From JBBSEX01 sp038239345 (GTDB lineage: Bacteria; Acidobacteriota; Terriglobia; Bryobacterales; Bryobacteraceae), in contig JBBSEX010000026.1 in assembly GCA_038239345.1 (NCBI GenBank), positions 1 through 54,036 of the forward strand: a stretch of DNA of 54,036 nt, written 5' to 3'. The notes below the pieces were generated by a model, which did not search any database, had not been told where the DNA came from, and was given only the letters and a program-made list of their open reading frames with translations. Positions 24,288-33,207 of the stretch are shown in pieces; positions within the stretch are counted from its first letter, which is position 1; each line of letters begins with the position of its first letter. The position numbers and the translations under genes are program-made.

Positions 24288-26774
24288 TCATCCGAGGCCC
24301 TCCTCCGAAACTTGACCACTGCATAAGGCAGTGTTCTTCGTCGTTTTCAATGTCGCATTAGAATCCCTTGGAACCGCAACGACACAATAGTTCTCGTTTT
24401 CCCAGCGATCGGAGTCCTGCCAATAAATGGTGAACACAATGCGGGAACCTGGAGACAAGTCTTTCGTCTCCAAGTCGGCGATAAATGTGCCCAGTCCTGA
24501 CGGAATTGCCTTCGTGTCGAACATCGTGGTCCAACCGTTCGCGGTCCAATGGACTAAAGCAGACTCCGCAAGCGAAATGCGAAGAGTCGTTCCCGCCACA
24601 AACACGAGAGCTTTGTTGCTGCTCGACCAGAGTGAAAACACAGAGCGTTTCTTCCGTTCTTGGTATCGGGTCGTGGTTTGGACCGGCTGATCGAACACCC
24701 GTCCGTCACGAAGGGAGCGTGTCAGTTTGATCAGCTCGGCATGCGCCCAGACGAGCGGGCGTGCCGAGCCCGACGGATGGCCGAAATAGAGCTCGCGCTT
24801 CGGCAAGTCCGCAGCATCCCACACTTGCTCTGAAATGAGGCCACCCGCGCTTGCGCTACGTTCAACCGTTTGCAACAATATCTCGGCACCTTGGCGGTTC
24901 CCTGCCGCGAGTTCGTACAGGGCCCTCTCGCCAGTGAGGAGTGGCCATGCCCGGCCGATCCCGGTGCCATCGAAAGGAGAGCCATCCTCGTGTTCGCCGT
25001 ATCCGTCAAAATTGTAACGATGCCATACCGGACCTTGAGGCATTTCAGTCCGCAGCAACGAATCGACTATTTTGAGAGTGTCGACAATTCGCGGATCGTC
25101 CGCAGAGCGCAGCCCGAACCTTACCAGAGCCAAGAAATCCGTGCTGATCAGGTCATCCGTCGGCTCCTGTGAGTACCCAACTGGGCGATTCTTGACGGTC
25201 ACAAATCCGTCTTTTGGTGATGAAGCAGTACCTTGAACATCCTCTAGCGTCGCAATCCGAATGTAGTAGCCGCTCACATTAAACTTCCGTGCAAAGTCGG
25301 AAGCGCCAGGATCAGAAGCGCTGACGTAAGTCCACCGCTCGATTGAATCGTTCCATGTATCGGCAGTTTCGAGCAGATACTGCGCTAGTTTGGATTCGCC
25401 TTGCGTTTCTGCAATATCGGCTGCGAGAACCAGTGCCGCGATTTCCACCGCGAGCGTGAAGGGAGAATATCCCTCATCCTCTTCCCACCTATCTTGCTGA
25501 GTAACAGGACCGTTGCACACGAGATAGCCGGCGGCCTGACGGACCATCGGCCACAACCCCGTCAAATCGGAGACGTCGAGTTGCTTTTCGCGCAACAGAA
25601 GATTGACGAGCAGGATTGGAAATGCCACTTCATCCATTTGGACGCCGTTCCAATAAGGCAGGCCGTCTAGCCACATGTTTTGCGGCCAGTGGCCATCGGC
25701 TTCCTGCGTGATCTGGAGGTAGGACAGCACGCGAAGCGCGTGCTCGCCTGCGCCAGCCGCCAAAAGACCTCCAGCGGTTTCCACCATGTCCCGCGGCCAG
25801 ATGAGGTGATACCCTCCCAGGTCCGCGTCTCCTTTGGAAAATCCCCAGGGAATCGACAGGCTGGCAATGATCCCTCCCTGCAACTCTTTCGACTCGTGCA
25901 CGCGTAACACTGCGGCGCTTGTCCGGAAAGAATTCGATCCGGCGCGATCGAGCGGCAGCAGCGATTTCTGCCAGTTCTGCCATGGGGCAATGTAATTCTT
26001 CTTGGCCGCTTCAAATCCATCGAGAAGGCTTGCACGGGCAAGCTGCCCCGCCTCAGCCCAGGATGTCCCAAATGCAAGAGCAAGTGTGAACTCTGCTGAG
26101 GCGCCCATATCTATTTCAGCCGTCAGCGCGATATTCCCGTTCTCCGCCCGACCATACTCCCATCGCATCGTTCCATGTTGCGATATATCCTGCCATCCGT
26201 CGGAAACTCCGACGAAACCCACCGACCGTTTTCCCCACGTCACCGAACTGGCCAAAGCGAGCGCGCAGCCACCGCGCTCGGCAAACAGCATTGGAATACC
26301 CTTGTAGTCTCCAACCCAGCCAGTGTTGCCCATTCCATAACTAGCTAGGTGCGGTGCCAGAATTACGTGGACGCGATAGTCACTGGCCACGCCCTGGAGC
26401 GGCACAAACTTGGTGCGCTGAAGAACCACGCTACGAACCGGGTCAGCAACAATCTCTTTCTCAATTCGATAGCGGCCATCTTTGCACTGGTTTACCAACC
26501 GATAGGCGGGGACTCCGGGGCTGAGATAATTCACAGTGGAGGTTGTGTCGCGCTTCTCTTCCGAAAAGAAGTTTTGGCCAGTAATGATCAGGCCCATATC
26601 GCGCGTGCACGCCTGGTCAACCCGCGGATAATAGACTTCGTTCAGGATGCCGTGGCTGAGCGTGAACCACACGCGGCTTAGGGCGCAGAGCGAAGTTCCT
26701 ACTCCATCCTTTGCGCTCGACGTCCAGCGAGCAATCGTACCGGGCCATCCGGGCGGACTTTTGGTGTCTATCAT
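24288..26774 (-). CDS. GH15 glucan 1,4-alpha-glucosidase (glucoamylase-like)
   Basis: 828 residues, intact. The N-terminal beta-sandwich domain (about 1-260) starts PPGWPGTIARWTSSAKDGVG and GILNEVYYPRVDQACTRDMG, typical of bacterial/archaeal glucoamylases. The alpha/alpha-barrel catalytic domain has YHLIWPRDMVETAGGLLAAG, the acid/base region NGVQMDEVAFPILL and the base region IGRAWPLLTGERALYELAAG (Glu in GER). A C-terminal beta domain ends the protein. There is no clear signal peptide, so a cytoplasmic role on glycogen, maltodextrin or trehalose is likely. A palindromic site is 83 bp upstream. Confidence 0.9.
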   Translation of the reverse strand: MIDTKSPPGWPGTIARWTSSAKDGVGTSLCALSRVWFTLSHGILNEVYYPRVDQACTRDMGLIITGQNFFSEEKRDTTSTVNYLSPGVPAYRLVNQCKDGRYRIEKEIVADPVRSVVLQRTKFVPLQGVASDYRVHVILAPHLASYGMGNTGWVGDYKGIPMLFAERGGCALALASSVTWGKRSVGFVGVSDGWQDISQHGTMRWEYGRAENGNIALTAEIDMGASAEFTLALAFGTSWAEAGQLARASLLDGFEAAKKNYIAPWQNWQKSLLPLDRAGSNSFRTSAAVLRVHESKELQGGIIASLSIPWGFSKGDADLGGYHLIWPRDMVETAGGLLAAGAGEHALRVLSYLQITQEADGHWPQNMWLDGLPYWNGVQMDEVAFPILLVNLLLREKQLDVSDLTGLWPMVRQAAGYLVCNGPVTQQDRWEEDEGYSPFTLAVEIAALVLAADIAETQGESKLAQYLLETADTWNDSIERWTYVSASDPGASDFARKFNVSGYYIRIATLEDVQGTASSPKDGFVTVKNRPVGYSQEPTDDLISTDFLALVRFGLRSADDPRIVDTLKIVDSLLRTEMPQGPVWHRYNFDGYGEHEDGSPFDGTGIGRAWPLLTGERALYELAAGNRQGAEILLQTVERSASAGGLISEQVWDAADLPKRELYFGHPSGSARPLVWAHAELIKLTRSLRDGRVFDQPVQTTTRYQERKKRSVFSLWSSSNKALVFVAGTTLRISLAESALVHWTANGWTTMFDTKAIPSGLGTFIADLETKDLSPGSRIVFTIYWQDSDRWENENYCVVAVPRDSNATLKTTKNTALCSGQVSEEGLG

Positions 26775-26856
26775 TGCTCCCCCCTCAACAGTGTTGGCGA
26801 CTCATACCTTCTTCAAGAAGTTTGCAGCTATGCTATTTAGTGAGGCAGAAGTGCGC

Positions 26857-26872
26857 TGGTCAATTGTGCACA
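26857..26872. promoter_or_regulatory. 16-bp palindrome TGGTCA-ATTG-TGCACA upstream of the glucoamylase gene
   Basis: Member of the palindrome family, 83 bp before ATG 26774. Both half-sites fit TGNNCA exactly. Confidence 0.6.
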
Positions 26873-27065
26873 GTATTCGACTGGTTGCTGTGGGCTACTA
26901 CCGATTGCGTTTCTCGATGTCCACTTTGTTCGCGCAGCCAATGCGGTGGTGTGCCCGGATGGAACTTGCAGAGTCCAATGGAAGGCTAGCAACCCGTGGT
27001 GCAAGTCTGGATTCCGGATCAAAAAAGATGGTGTGATGCACAGGGCTGAATCGTAGAATGCACGC

Positions 27066-27195
27066 ATGGCGATGGGCAGGCGCAAGCAGCGGGAGAAGCA
27101 AGAGGGGTGTGGATCGCGCACACAGAGTTGGCCGCGGCGCCGGTGCATCTATTTTACCAGAAGCTGAACGAGTTACTCGAGGCGGAAGGTGCCTA
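27066..27195 (+). mobile_element. IS1182-like transposase N-terminal fragment
   Basis: Reads MAMGRRKQREKQEG and, after a one-base frameshift, LWIAHTELAAAPVHLFYQKL then NELLEAEG, the start of a transposase group whose next segment should be the DNA-binding region. Homology ends where the zwf stub begins, so the rest of the element is gone. Confidence 0.65.
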
Positions 27196-27254
27196 TGCGC
27201 GAGGTCGCCGGTGGCGCCGAAAAATACAAACGCGTCAGACTGGAAAGCCGCCAT
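27192..27254 (-). pseudogene. zwf: Glucose-6-phosphate dehydrogenase N-terminal stub
   Basis: From ATG 27254, overlapping the end of gnd, the frame reads SDAFVFFGATGDLAHR, the nucleotide-binding start of Zwf. It is then cut by the transposase fragment. Only about 20 codons remain. The overlap with gnd shows the original gnd-zwf operon. Confidence 0.78.
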
Positions 27255-28284
27255 CAGGCGCCTCCGGCTTGGTGACGGTTTTCTCCAGGTGCCCTCCAAA
27301 TTCATAGCGCATCGCCGAAAGCAGTTTCGCCGCATACTCCTCATTACCACGGGAAGCAAAGCGGGTGCTGAGGGCCGCACTTATCACCGGCGCCGGAATG
27401 CCTTCGTCTACGGCGGCCTGTACAGTCCAACGTCCTTCTCCGGAGTCCGACACGTGGCCCTCGAAGTTCGAGAGATCAGGATTCTTCCGCAAAGCTGCAG
27501 CGGTCAAGTCGAGCAGCCAGGAGCCGATCACGCTCCCGCGCCGCCAGACCTCGGCGATCTCGGGAACGTTCATGTCATATTGATAAAGTTCGGGATGGCG
27601 CAGCGGTGTGGTTTCGGCGTCTGCCTCGCGCTTCACCTTGCCGGCGTTGGCACTCTTGATGATGTTCAGTCCCTCGGCGAAGGCAGCCATCATTCCGTAC
27701 TCGATACCATTGTGGACCATCTTCACGAAGTGTCCTGCGCCGCTGGGACCGCAGTGCAAGTAGCCGTTTTCAGACGTCGAAGGCTCGCCGGTTCGGCCCG
27801 GAGTCCGCACCGCTGAGCCGACCCCCGGAGCCAACGACCGGAAGATCGGGTCGAGATGACTCACGATCGCTTCCTCGCCGCCGATCATCAGGCAGTATCC
27901 GCGTTCTGATCCCCACACCCCGCCGCTCGTTCCGCAATCGACGTAGTGGATCCCCTCGCTCTTCAACTCGGCTGCGCGGCGGATGTCGTCGTGATAGTAG
28001 GAGTTGCCGCCGTCGATCACTATGTCTCCCGGTTCGAGCACCGGGATAAGCGAGGCCAAAACCGAATCGACAGCCGCCGCAGGAACCATCATCCATACGG
28101 CCCGCGGATTGCTAAGCTTCTCCGCAAAACCCTTCAGACTGTCCGACGATTCTGCGCCTTTTCCGGCCACTTCCTGTATAGCTTTCGGATGAGTGTCATA
28201 CACCACGCACTCGTGACCGGCCATCATCAGTCGCTGAACCATGTTCGAACCCATTCGCCCCAGACCTACCATACCGAGTTGCAC
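27235..28284 (-). CDS. gnd: 6-phosphogluconate dehydrogenase (decarboxylating), short YqeC/GndA-like form
   Basis: 349 residues from GTG 28284, chosen because AAGGAG lies 8 bp upstream; a longer frame to 28371 lacks this support. The NAD(P) fold is LGMVGLGRMGSNMVQRLMMA, followed by IVIDGGNSYYHDDIRRA, the catalytic segment VDCGTSGGVWGSERGYCLMI and the substrate-binding GAGHFVKMVHNGIEYGMMAA. It converts 6-phosphogluconate to ribulose 5-phosphate and CO2. Its partner zwf directly downstream is destroyed, so 6-phosphogluconate would have to come from another G6PD or from gluconate. Confidence 0.92.
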   Translation of the reverse strand: MQLGMVGLGRMGSNMVQRLMMAGHECVVYDTHPKAIQEVAGKGAESSDSLKGFAEKLSNPRAVWMMVPAAAVDSVLASLIPVLEPGDIVIDGGNSYYHDDIRRAAELKSEGIHYVDCGTSGGVWGSERGYCLMIGGEEAIVSHLDPIFRSLAPGVGSAVRTPGRTGEPSTSENGYLHCGPSGAGHFVKMVHNGIEYGMMAAFAEGLNIIKSANAGKVKREADAETTPLRHPELYQYDMNVPEIAEVWRRGSVIGSWLLDLTAAALRKNPDLSNFEGHVSDSGEGRWTVQAAVDEGIPAPVISAALSTRFASRGNEEYAAKLLSAMRYEFGGHLEKTVTKPEAPDGGFPV

Positions 28285-28389
28285 TTTGTTTTCTCCTTGA
28301 GAAATTGCCGTACGGGTAAGAACAATATTCGGGTTGGTCTTCGCGACAGGCGAAATCAGAATCGGTTTCACGAAACTGCGGAGTGCCGA

Positions 28390-29004
28390 TCATGGCATGT
28401 GCAGGTTGTTGGTTGGATGCGGGGAATGAGGATGAGGGAAGCTGTTGCGCCCGACCTGGTTTTCGATCATCGTCCTGTTCTTGTCGATGGTGATCCTTCT
28501 GGCCTGACCCAGATCAGAAATCCGCATGTTTTTCAGTTGGATTCCGAGAGATTCTGAACCGGCCTTGCCACTCGTAAGTCGAGCAATATCCTCCAATGCG
28601 TGCTTGCGCTGATCTCCGACGCCGGGCGCCCTGACGGCGGCAACTTGGAGTGGGCCACGTAGCTTGTTCACCACGAGGGTAGCCAGCGCCTCGCCCTCGA
28701 CATCCTCTGCAATGATGAGCAGCGGCTTTCCGCTCTTTGTGATCTGGTTGAGTAGCGGGAGCAAGTCCTTTTTTAAGCTGATCTTCTGCTCGCAAATCAG
28801 AATGTAAACGTTTTCGAAGGTAACTTCCATGCGTTCGGGGTCAGTGATGAAAAAGGGGGAAAGGTATCCGCCGTCAAATTGTATGCTGTCAAACTGCCCG
28901 TCGTCGGCCGCTCTGCGGGCAATCATATTCACGTCGCGGACGGTTCCGGATTTTTCCAGACAAGCCAAAATTTGGTCGTGCCCTGTAGCAAGTTGCGCAG
29001 TCAT
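28390..29004 (-). pseudogene. groL: GroEL apical-domain fragment
   Basis: The centre is clearly GroEL: FDGGYLSPFFITDPERMEVT, LLIIAEDVEGEALATLVVNK and LRGPLQVAAVRAPGVGDQRK, then ARRITIDKNRTMIE. The upstream part (about 40 residues) is divergent and the equatorial ATP-binding domains on both sides are absent. The C-terminus after ENQVGR is unrelated (His/Pro-rich). A reading frame exists with a possible start, so an isolated apical-domain polypeptide cannot be ruled out, but a remnant is more likely. Confidence 0.75.
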
Positions 29005-29182
29005 CTTGCTGAACCTCCGTCCACAGTACCTCAAGGCATACTTTCGTCGAAATAGACCATTCCATTCCGGGCCTCAATTTTTCATTCCGGTGATTTTTGT
29101 GCCGACGATCACGGAAAGCAGTTTTGTTTTCGCTGTCACTCCCTATGGACTGCTGAACCGGTTTGCAATTCGGATCGTCGGA

Positions 29183-29959
29183 TCAACGGTGCTCGACCGG
29201 TTCATGGCCGGACACTCCCATCAGCCAATACTTTTCTCGTTGATAGTGGCGATGCAATTCCTCTTCGTAGTCGCGAGTGATAAGAGCGGCTTCCGTATAT
29301 TCTGGGGCCTGCTTGATGGTTTCGCGAGTGAGGTTGACGAAGACCTTGGATTCTTCCCAGCTGATTCGTTCAATCCATTGGGTTGAGATCAGAACCTTTT
29401 TTCCCGGCCACCAGTTGCGTGTACCCACAATCAAATAGCGAATCGCCCACACCTCGTCATCCACGACAAAATCCTCGAGGTGGCCAACCTCTCCATCCTC
29501 GGCCTGAATCGTACGGCCAGCTACATCTTTCGTGCTGCGGAGATGCAGGTCGTCACTGTCTTTATGGCTGATCTTGTCAGACCACGCCCCTTGCCCGCGA
29601 TTAGGGGAAGGGCCGGTTCCCCACATGTAGGGACCGCCCCAGTATCCCGCCCAGCCGTAATAGGGGTAGTACTGCATTTCATATTGGCGTGAAACTGGTT
29701 TGTCGGCGTCCAGGGATGGACTATTCTCAATCTGCTTTCGAGTCAAGTCCACCGGAATGACCTTGTCATTCTCGCGAGCTGGGTCCAGAGCGTAAGGGGA
29801 AATGAGAACCTGCCGTCCAGTCAGCCAGGTACCTGTATCTGCAATCAGATATCGAACCGCCCAACTCTGGTCATCGAAGTAAAACTCTTTGACCTGGCCG
29901 ATCTCCCCGTCGCGTGCGCTTAGCTTGTAACCTTTTAGATTCTTAGCTAGTCGCAGCAT
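29183..29959 (-). CDS. Double PRC-barrel domain protein
   Basis: 258 residues from ATG 29959, preceded by AAGGAGAAACGCAC. Two PRC-barrels: residues about 1-80 (LKGYKLSARDGEIGQVKEFY, DDQSWAVRYLIADTGTWLTG) and about 145-225 (GRTIQAEDGEVGHLEDFVVD, VWAIRYLIVGTRNWWPGKKV). A Tyr/Gly/Pro-rich linker (YYPYYGWAGYWGGPYMWG) separates them. The family is common in acidobacterial and other stress clusters; exact role unknown. Confidence 0.85.
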   Translation of the reverse strand: MLRLAKNLKGYKLSARDGEIGQVKEFYFDDQSWAVRYLIADTGTWLTGRQVLISPYALDPARENDKVIPVDLTRKQIENSPSLDADKPVSRQYEMQYYPYYGWAGYWGGPYMWGTGPSPNRGQGAWSDKISHKDSDDLHLRSTKDVAGRTIQAEDGEVGHLEDFVVDDEVWAIRYLIVGTRNWWPGKKVLISTQWIERISWEESKVFVNLTRETIKQAPEYTEAALITRDYEEELHRHYQREKYWLMGVSGHEPVEHR

Positions 29960-30061
29960 GTGCGTTTCTCCTTTGATCCACAACTTGCGTGATTTGTCCC
30001 TCGTTTTCCCACCGTAACCCTATACAAATCTCACGTCGTATCAACGACGCTCCGCCCGATC

Positions 30062-30106
30062 TATGCAGCATGGCCAAAGATTTGGGGGCATGCCGGTTGC
30101 TGCATA
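30062..30106. repeat. Inverted repeat TATGCAGCA...TGCTGCATA
   Basis: Nine-base perfect arms at 30062-30070 and 30098-30106 separated by 27 bp, between the PRC-barrel gene and the next small ORF. Could be a weak hairpin or a protein site; not T-rich, so not a standard terminator. Confidence 0.35.
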
Positions 30107-30146
30107 TCCTCGATCTTGGCTACTCTCTGGCGCTCGCTGAGCGTGT

Positions 30147-30308
30147 TTAAATGCCGCAAGAGGCAATCGGCTCGCGGTCCATGATGGCGTCCTTCGCGTC
30201 TTGCAGCGGTTGCTCTAGCGCTACAGCCTCCAGCAGGGCAGCTTCAAATAGCTGCTCCCAGTTGTCCACTGAACCCGCTGGCCATGTCGGAGTAACGTTT
30301 TCGTTCAT
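30147..30308 (-). CDS. Small acidic hypothetical protein
   Basis: 53 residues from ATG 30308: NENVTPTWPAGSVDNWEQLF, then EAALLEAVALEQPLQDAKDA. It resembles short uncharacterised proteins with a W(Q/E)xLFEAAxLE motif that occur widely in acidobacterial-type genomes. No function known. A perfect palindrome lies 174 bp upstream. Confidence 0.45.
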   Translation of the reverse strand: MNENVTPTWPAGSVDNWEQLFEAALLEAVALEQPLQDAKDAIMDREPIASCGI

Positions 30309-30481
30309 GGCGTTGACACCAAAGATTGATGTGAATACCCTTGATCGAAAAATGCTCCGTGCGAATGCGCTTTGAAGTCCTGGTAACAAAGTCTTTCTTG
30401 CACCTTCGAGCGGCTGACGGTTTTCCCCCAAGTTCTCGACTCTGCAATCGATCAATCGTAAGAACATTCGCGGGGTGTGTC

Positions 30482-30497
30482 TGGTCACAATTGACCA
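30482..30497. promoter_or_regulatory. 16-bp palindrome TGGTCA-CAAT-TGACCA (perfect arms)
   Basis: Best-conserved member of the family, with fully complementary 6-bp arms. The nearest gene in a position to be controlled is the small ORF starting at 30308. Confidence 0.55.
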
Positions 30498-31200
30498 CTG
30501 CCGCGGCAGATCACCTCAGAGGCCGAATCTGTCGCTGACGCGACACCCGGCCTAATTGTTATGCGCAGACGTATGCATGGAGCGGATGTACGCAACTATC
30601 GACTTCATGTCCGCTCGTTCATATCGGTCGGGGGCGTGCTCCCGTTCATTCCTAGGAAAAACAACAATCGCATTTCGGGTTGCATCAGCGCACCAGGGCG
30701 CTCCCGGGGCGCAGTCGGAGGCTTAGCGCAGCTCAGCACAGGGCTTGAATAGGATCGAGAAGCTCGTGATTCGCTTAACAGCGGATCAAGAGACGATCTC
30801 GGGGCAGCAGAAGGCGAGCGCCAGCGGTGTGTATGCGATGCGAATCGCGCGAGATCTGGTTTCGGAAGAACCGACGCTGCTGGTGCCGGTGCCAAGCTGC
30901 CCGCCCACGTCATCGGTCGCCCTTGGGCATCGAGCAAGGGTTCCAACCGAAGCTCTGGTAGATGGTGCGTTGATTGTTATCTATGCGCGACCGCGCCGAG
31001 ATCAGCGTCAAGCTCCGACTGTTAATCAGATGAATCCGCTCGCGTAGATCGCGCCCTGCCATCCCGTTGAAATTGATTTTTTTCCTATACCAAGCAGTCT
31101 GCTTCTCCGCCAAAGCCTGCTCCTCCTTTACAATCATTACCATAGATCGCGAATTTCTGAACTCCCCCTCAGATGTAGGGAACCCGAAGGAGTAGCAAAA
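30498..31200. other. Long stretch without a recognised gene
   Basis: Open frames of about 100 codons on both strands (30605-30946 minus, 30745-31047 plus, 30910-31143 minus) do not resemble known families and overlap one another. It may be decayed coding sequence. Confidence 0.3.
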
Positions 31201-32060
31201 TGGAAGACCAATTCAAGCGTTGGCACTTTGACCCAATGTTGGCAAGTTCGTCGCGGCGCTGGTCGGGCTTGTCCTCGTCTATGCGTTTGGCCGTTTAGCC
31301 CAACGTTCCATCGGACGTGACATCACTTACACGGACTCTCGGTATCGCGTCCGAACGTTCGTTACCTTTCTCGGATAGTCTCCGTCACGCAGCAGTTCAA
31401 CACGACTTCATCCATGGGTCGACTGACACTGAACGTGCTGCTATCGTTTGCGCAGTTTGAACGGGAGGTCACCGGGGAGCGCATCCGCGACAAGATTGCC
31501 GCGTCGAAGAAGAAGGGCATTCGGATGGGCGGAGCGGTTCCGCTCGGCTTCGCCGGTTTATCGGTTGCACTGGGGGTGCCAGGAGCGGGGATCGCCTTCG
31601 CACTCCAGGAGGTGATCGCGAGCGTAGCGAGTTGGGTTGCCGTCTCTTTCGGCAATTTCTATTCACCTGGGGATCGCGTGCAATTGGGAGGCATCAAAGG
31701 GGACGTAATCGACGTCGGCGTTCTTCGCACCACGCTCATGGAGATGGGCGAGTGGGTCAACGGTGACCTCTACAACGGCCGTATCGTCCGTGTCGCCAAC
31801 AGTTTTGTCTTCAAGGAGCCCGTGTACAACTACTCGGCGGATTTTCCGTTCTTTGGGACGAGATCACTTTGCCTGTGCGGTATGGCTCCGACTGGGAATA
31901 TACGAGAGGAGTCCTGGAGCATGTGGTCAACGAGATATGCCACGAGTACGCGATTCAGTCACTGGAGGCTTGGCGCACCGCAGTCAGGAAAACCGCCTCG
32001 AGGATGCCACGATCGAACCCGGTCACTTGCTCGTGCCCGTTGTGGTGATTCATTTTAGTC
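31201..32060 (+). pseudogene. mscS: MscS-type mechanosensitive channel gene, frameshifted and carrying a recombinase patch
   Basis: ATG 31201 follows GAAGGAGTAGCAAA. After a frameshift at about 31240 the frame reads FVAALVGLVLVYAFGRLAQR and DSRYRVRTFVTFLG, then stops at the foreign patch. After the patch it resumes with GLSVALGVPGAGIAFALQEV, then VSFGNFYSPGDRVQLGGIKG and VLRTTLMEMGEW, the pore-lining helix and beta domain of MscS. A further shift near 31850 (NYSADFPF, then DEITLPVRYGSDW-like sequence in the next frame) ends it. One membrane segment is replaced by the patch, so no working channel is expected. Confidence 0.85.
31379..31546 (+). mobile_element. Serine recombinase internal patch inside mscS
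   Basis: About 168 bp roughly 90 percent identical by eye to 52698-52877 of the recombinase gene at the end of the window, encoding SVTQQFNTTSSMGRLTLNVL, LSFAQFEREVTGERIRDKIA and ASKKKG. It is in frame with the downstream half of mscS. No DUF2924 gene or recombinase ends accompany it. Confidence 0.85.
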
Positions 32061-32096
32061 TCCTTCAGAGCGTACATGCTACGAGCCGGGCGAGAG

Positions 32097-32112
32097 TGAG
32101 CACTATTGCTCA
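32097..32112. promoter_or_regulatory. 16-bp palindrome TGAGCA-CTAT-TGCTCA (perfect arms)
   Basis: 53 bp before the YHS-domain gene at 32165. Its surroundings (GAGAGTGAGCACT.TTGCTCAGAAGA) also match those of the site at 43725 on the other strand, so more than the core is conserved. Confidence 0.6.
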
Positions 32113-32164
32113 GAAGAACCGCACCGCTACCGCTAGGCTTTGAGGGAATACTAGAGAGGGCACA

Positions 32165-32365
32165 ATGAATAGCACCACAGCTGTGAAAGATCCTGTCTGC
32201 GGCATGGACGTAGAAACGGCGACGGCCGCTGGACGAACCGAGCATAAAGGCCAAACCTATTACTTCTGCGGCTCCGGGTGCAAAGAGAAGTTCGACCTGA
32301 ATCCGGATCAATACTTGGGCAAGTCTGCTGGCACGCCAAAGAGCGGCCACGGCTGCTGCAGCTAA
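32165..32365 (+). CDS. YHS-domain metal-binding protein
   Basis: 66 residues. The YHS core is VKDPVCGMDVETATAAGRTE, then HKGQTYYFCGSGCKEKFDLN and PDQYLG, with the paired cysteines of the YHS/TRASH-type fold. The tail HGCCS adds a possible metal site. Such proteins usually accompany copper or other heavy-metal resistance genes; here the next gene encodes a Met-rich secreted protein. Likely a small cytoplasmic metal sensor or carrier. Confidence 0.85.
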   Translation: MNSTTAVKDPVCGMDVETATAAGRTEHKGQTYYFCGSGCKEKFDLNPDQYLGKSAGTPKSGHGCCS

Positions 32366-32393
32366 ATCTAAAGAGAACCGAGGAGAGACGATC

Positions 32394-32825
32394 GTGAACA
32401 TGCCAAAGTCAGTATGCCTGTCGATCATCGTGCTTGCCCTGATGTGTGTTTCGAGTCTGGCTCAGGACACCGCAACCAAACCGACGGACATGAAAACCAT
32501 GCCAGCGAGCGCTGAGGAAATGCAACCGCACATGGAGAAAATGCGCACGCAGATGGCAGAGATGCAGGCCAAGATGAAAGATAACATGGCCAAAATGGAA
32601 GCCGCCGATGCAGCCATGAAGAGCCACATGGCGACCATGCGAGACAACATGAAGGGCGAGATGGAATTGAAACATTCCATGATGAACCAAATGCAAATGA
32701 TGATGGATCACATGCAGCAGATGACGGATCGCATGGCCACGATGTCCGATCAAATGGAAATGCACAAGAAGCCTGGCAAAACAACAAAGAAGGGCAGCGG
32801 GATGATGAAGGATCAGAAAAAATAA
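32394..32825 (+). CDS. Methionine-rich secreted coiled-coil protein
   Basis: 143 residues from GTG 32394 (GAGGAG 8 bp upstream; ATG 32400 is an alternative). A signal peptide (VCLSIIVLALMCVSSLAQ) precedes a helical region with roughly 30 methionines, often spaced 3-4 residues apart (HMEKMRTQMAEMQAKMKDNM; HMQQMTDRMATMSDQMEM), ending in a Lys-rich tail. Periplasmic Met-rich helices can bind Cu(I) or Ag(I); coupling to a YHS protein supports a copper-related role by inference. No known family recognised. Confidence 0.75.
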   Translation: MNMPKSVCLSIIVLALMCVSSLAQDTATKPTDMKTMPASAEEMQPHMEKMRTQMAEMQAKMKDNMAKMEAADAAMKSHMATMRDNMKGEMELKHSMMNQMQMMMDHMQQMTDRMATMSDQMEMHKKPGKTTKKGSGMMKDQKK

Positions 32826-32973
32826 CGTGGTATCGCAATCTTCAATACGCGTGAATACCGAAGTTCAATTTAGGCGAGTGTAAATTCGACTCGAGTTCTG
32901 CGGAACTGACCCTCGGTGGCTGGCTGTCCACCTCTAAGAGGGCGGCATCTTCGGGCACTCTGCAGGAGGTCCG

Positions 32974-33075
32974 ATGCACGATTATGGTATGCACGGCTGG
33001 AACACTGGTTGGATGTGGATGTTCGGCGTAATCGTAATCGTCCTCCTTGTCGCGTTGATCATGAAGAGAAATTGA
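32974..33075 (+). CDS. 33-residue membrane micropeptide
   Basis: ATG 32974 follows a strong AGGAGG (spacing 5). The product has a His/Met/Trp-rich head (HDYGMHGWNTGWMWMFG), one membrane helix (VIVIVLLVALIM) and ends KRN. Similar short heads occur in small membrane proteins near copper and other metal genes. The stop overlaps another ATG (ATGA) opening a 46-codon basic frame to 33215 that I do not recognise. Confidence 0.65.
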   Translation: MHDYGMHGWNTGWMWMFGVIVIVLLVALIMKRN

Positions 33076-33207
33076 TGACGAAACTGCGATCTCTCTCACG
33101 GCCAATGTTTAGGTTCGCACGGCTTGCCGGTTGCTTTGTCAAAGTGCTGCGCCGCAGTGCACGGGCTTCATTAAGAAAAAGAAAACAGGACCAGGATCAG
33201 GACGTGA

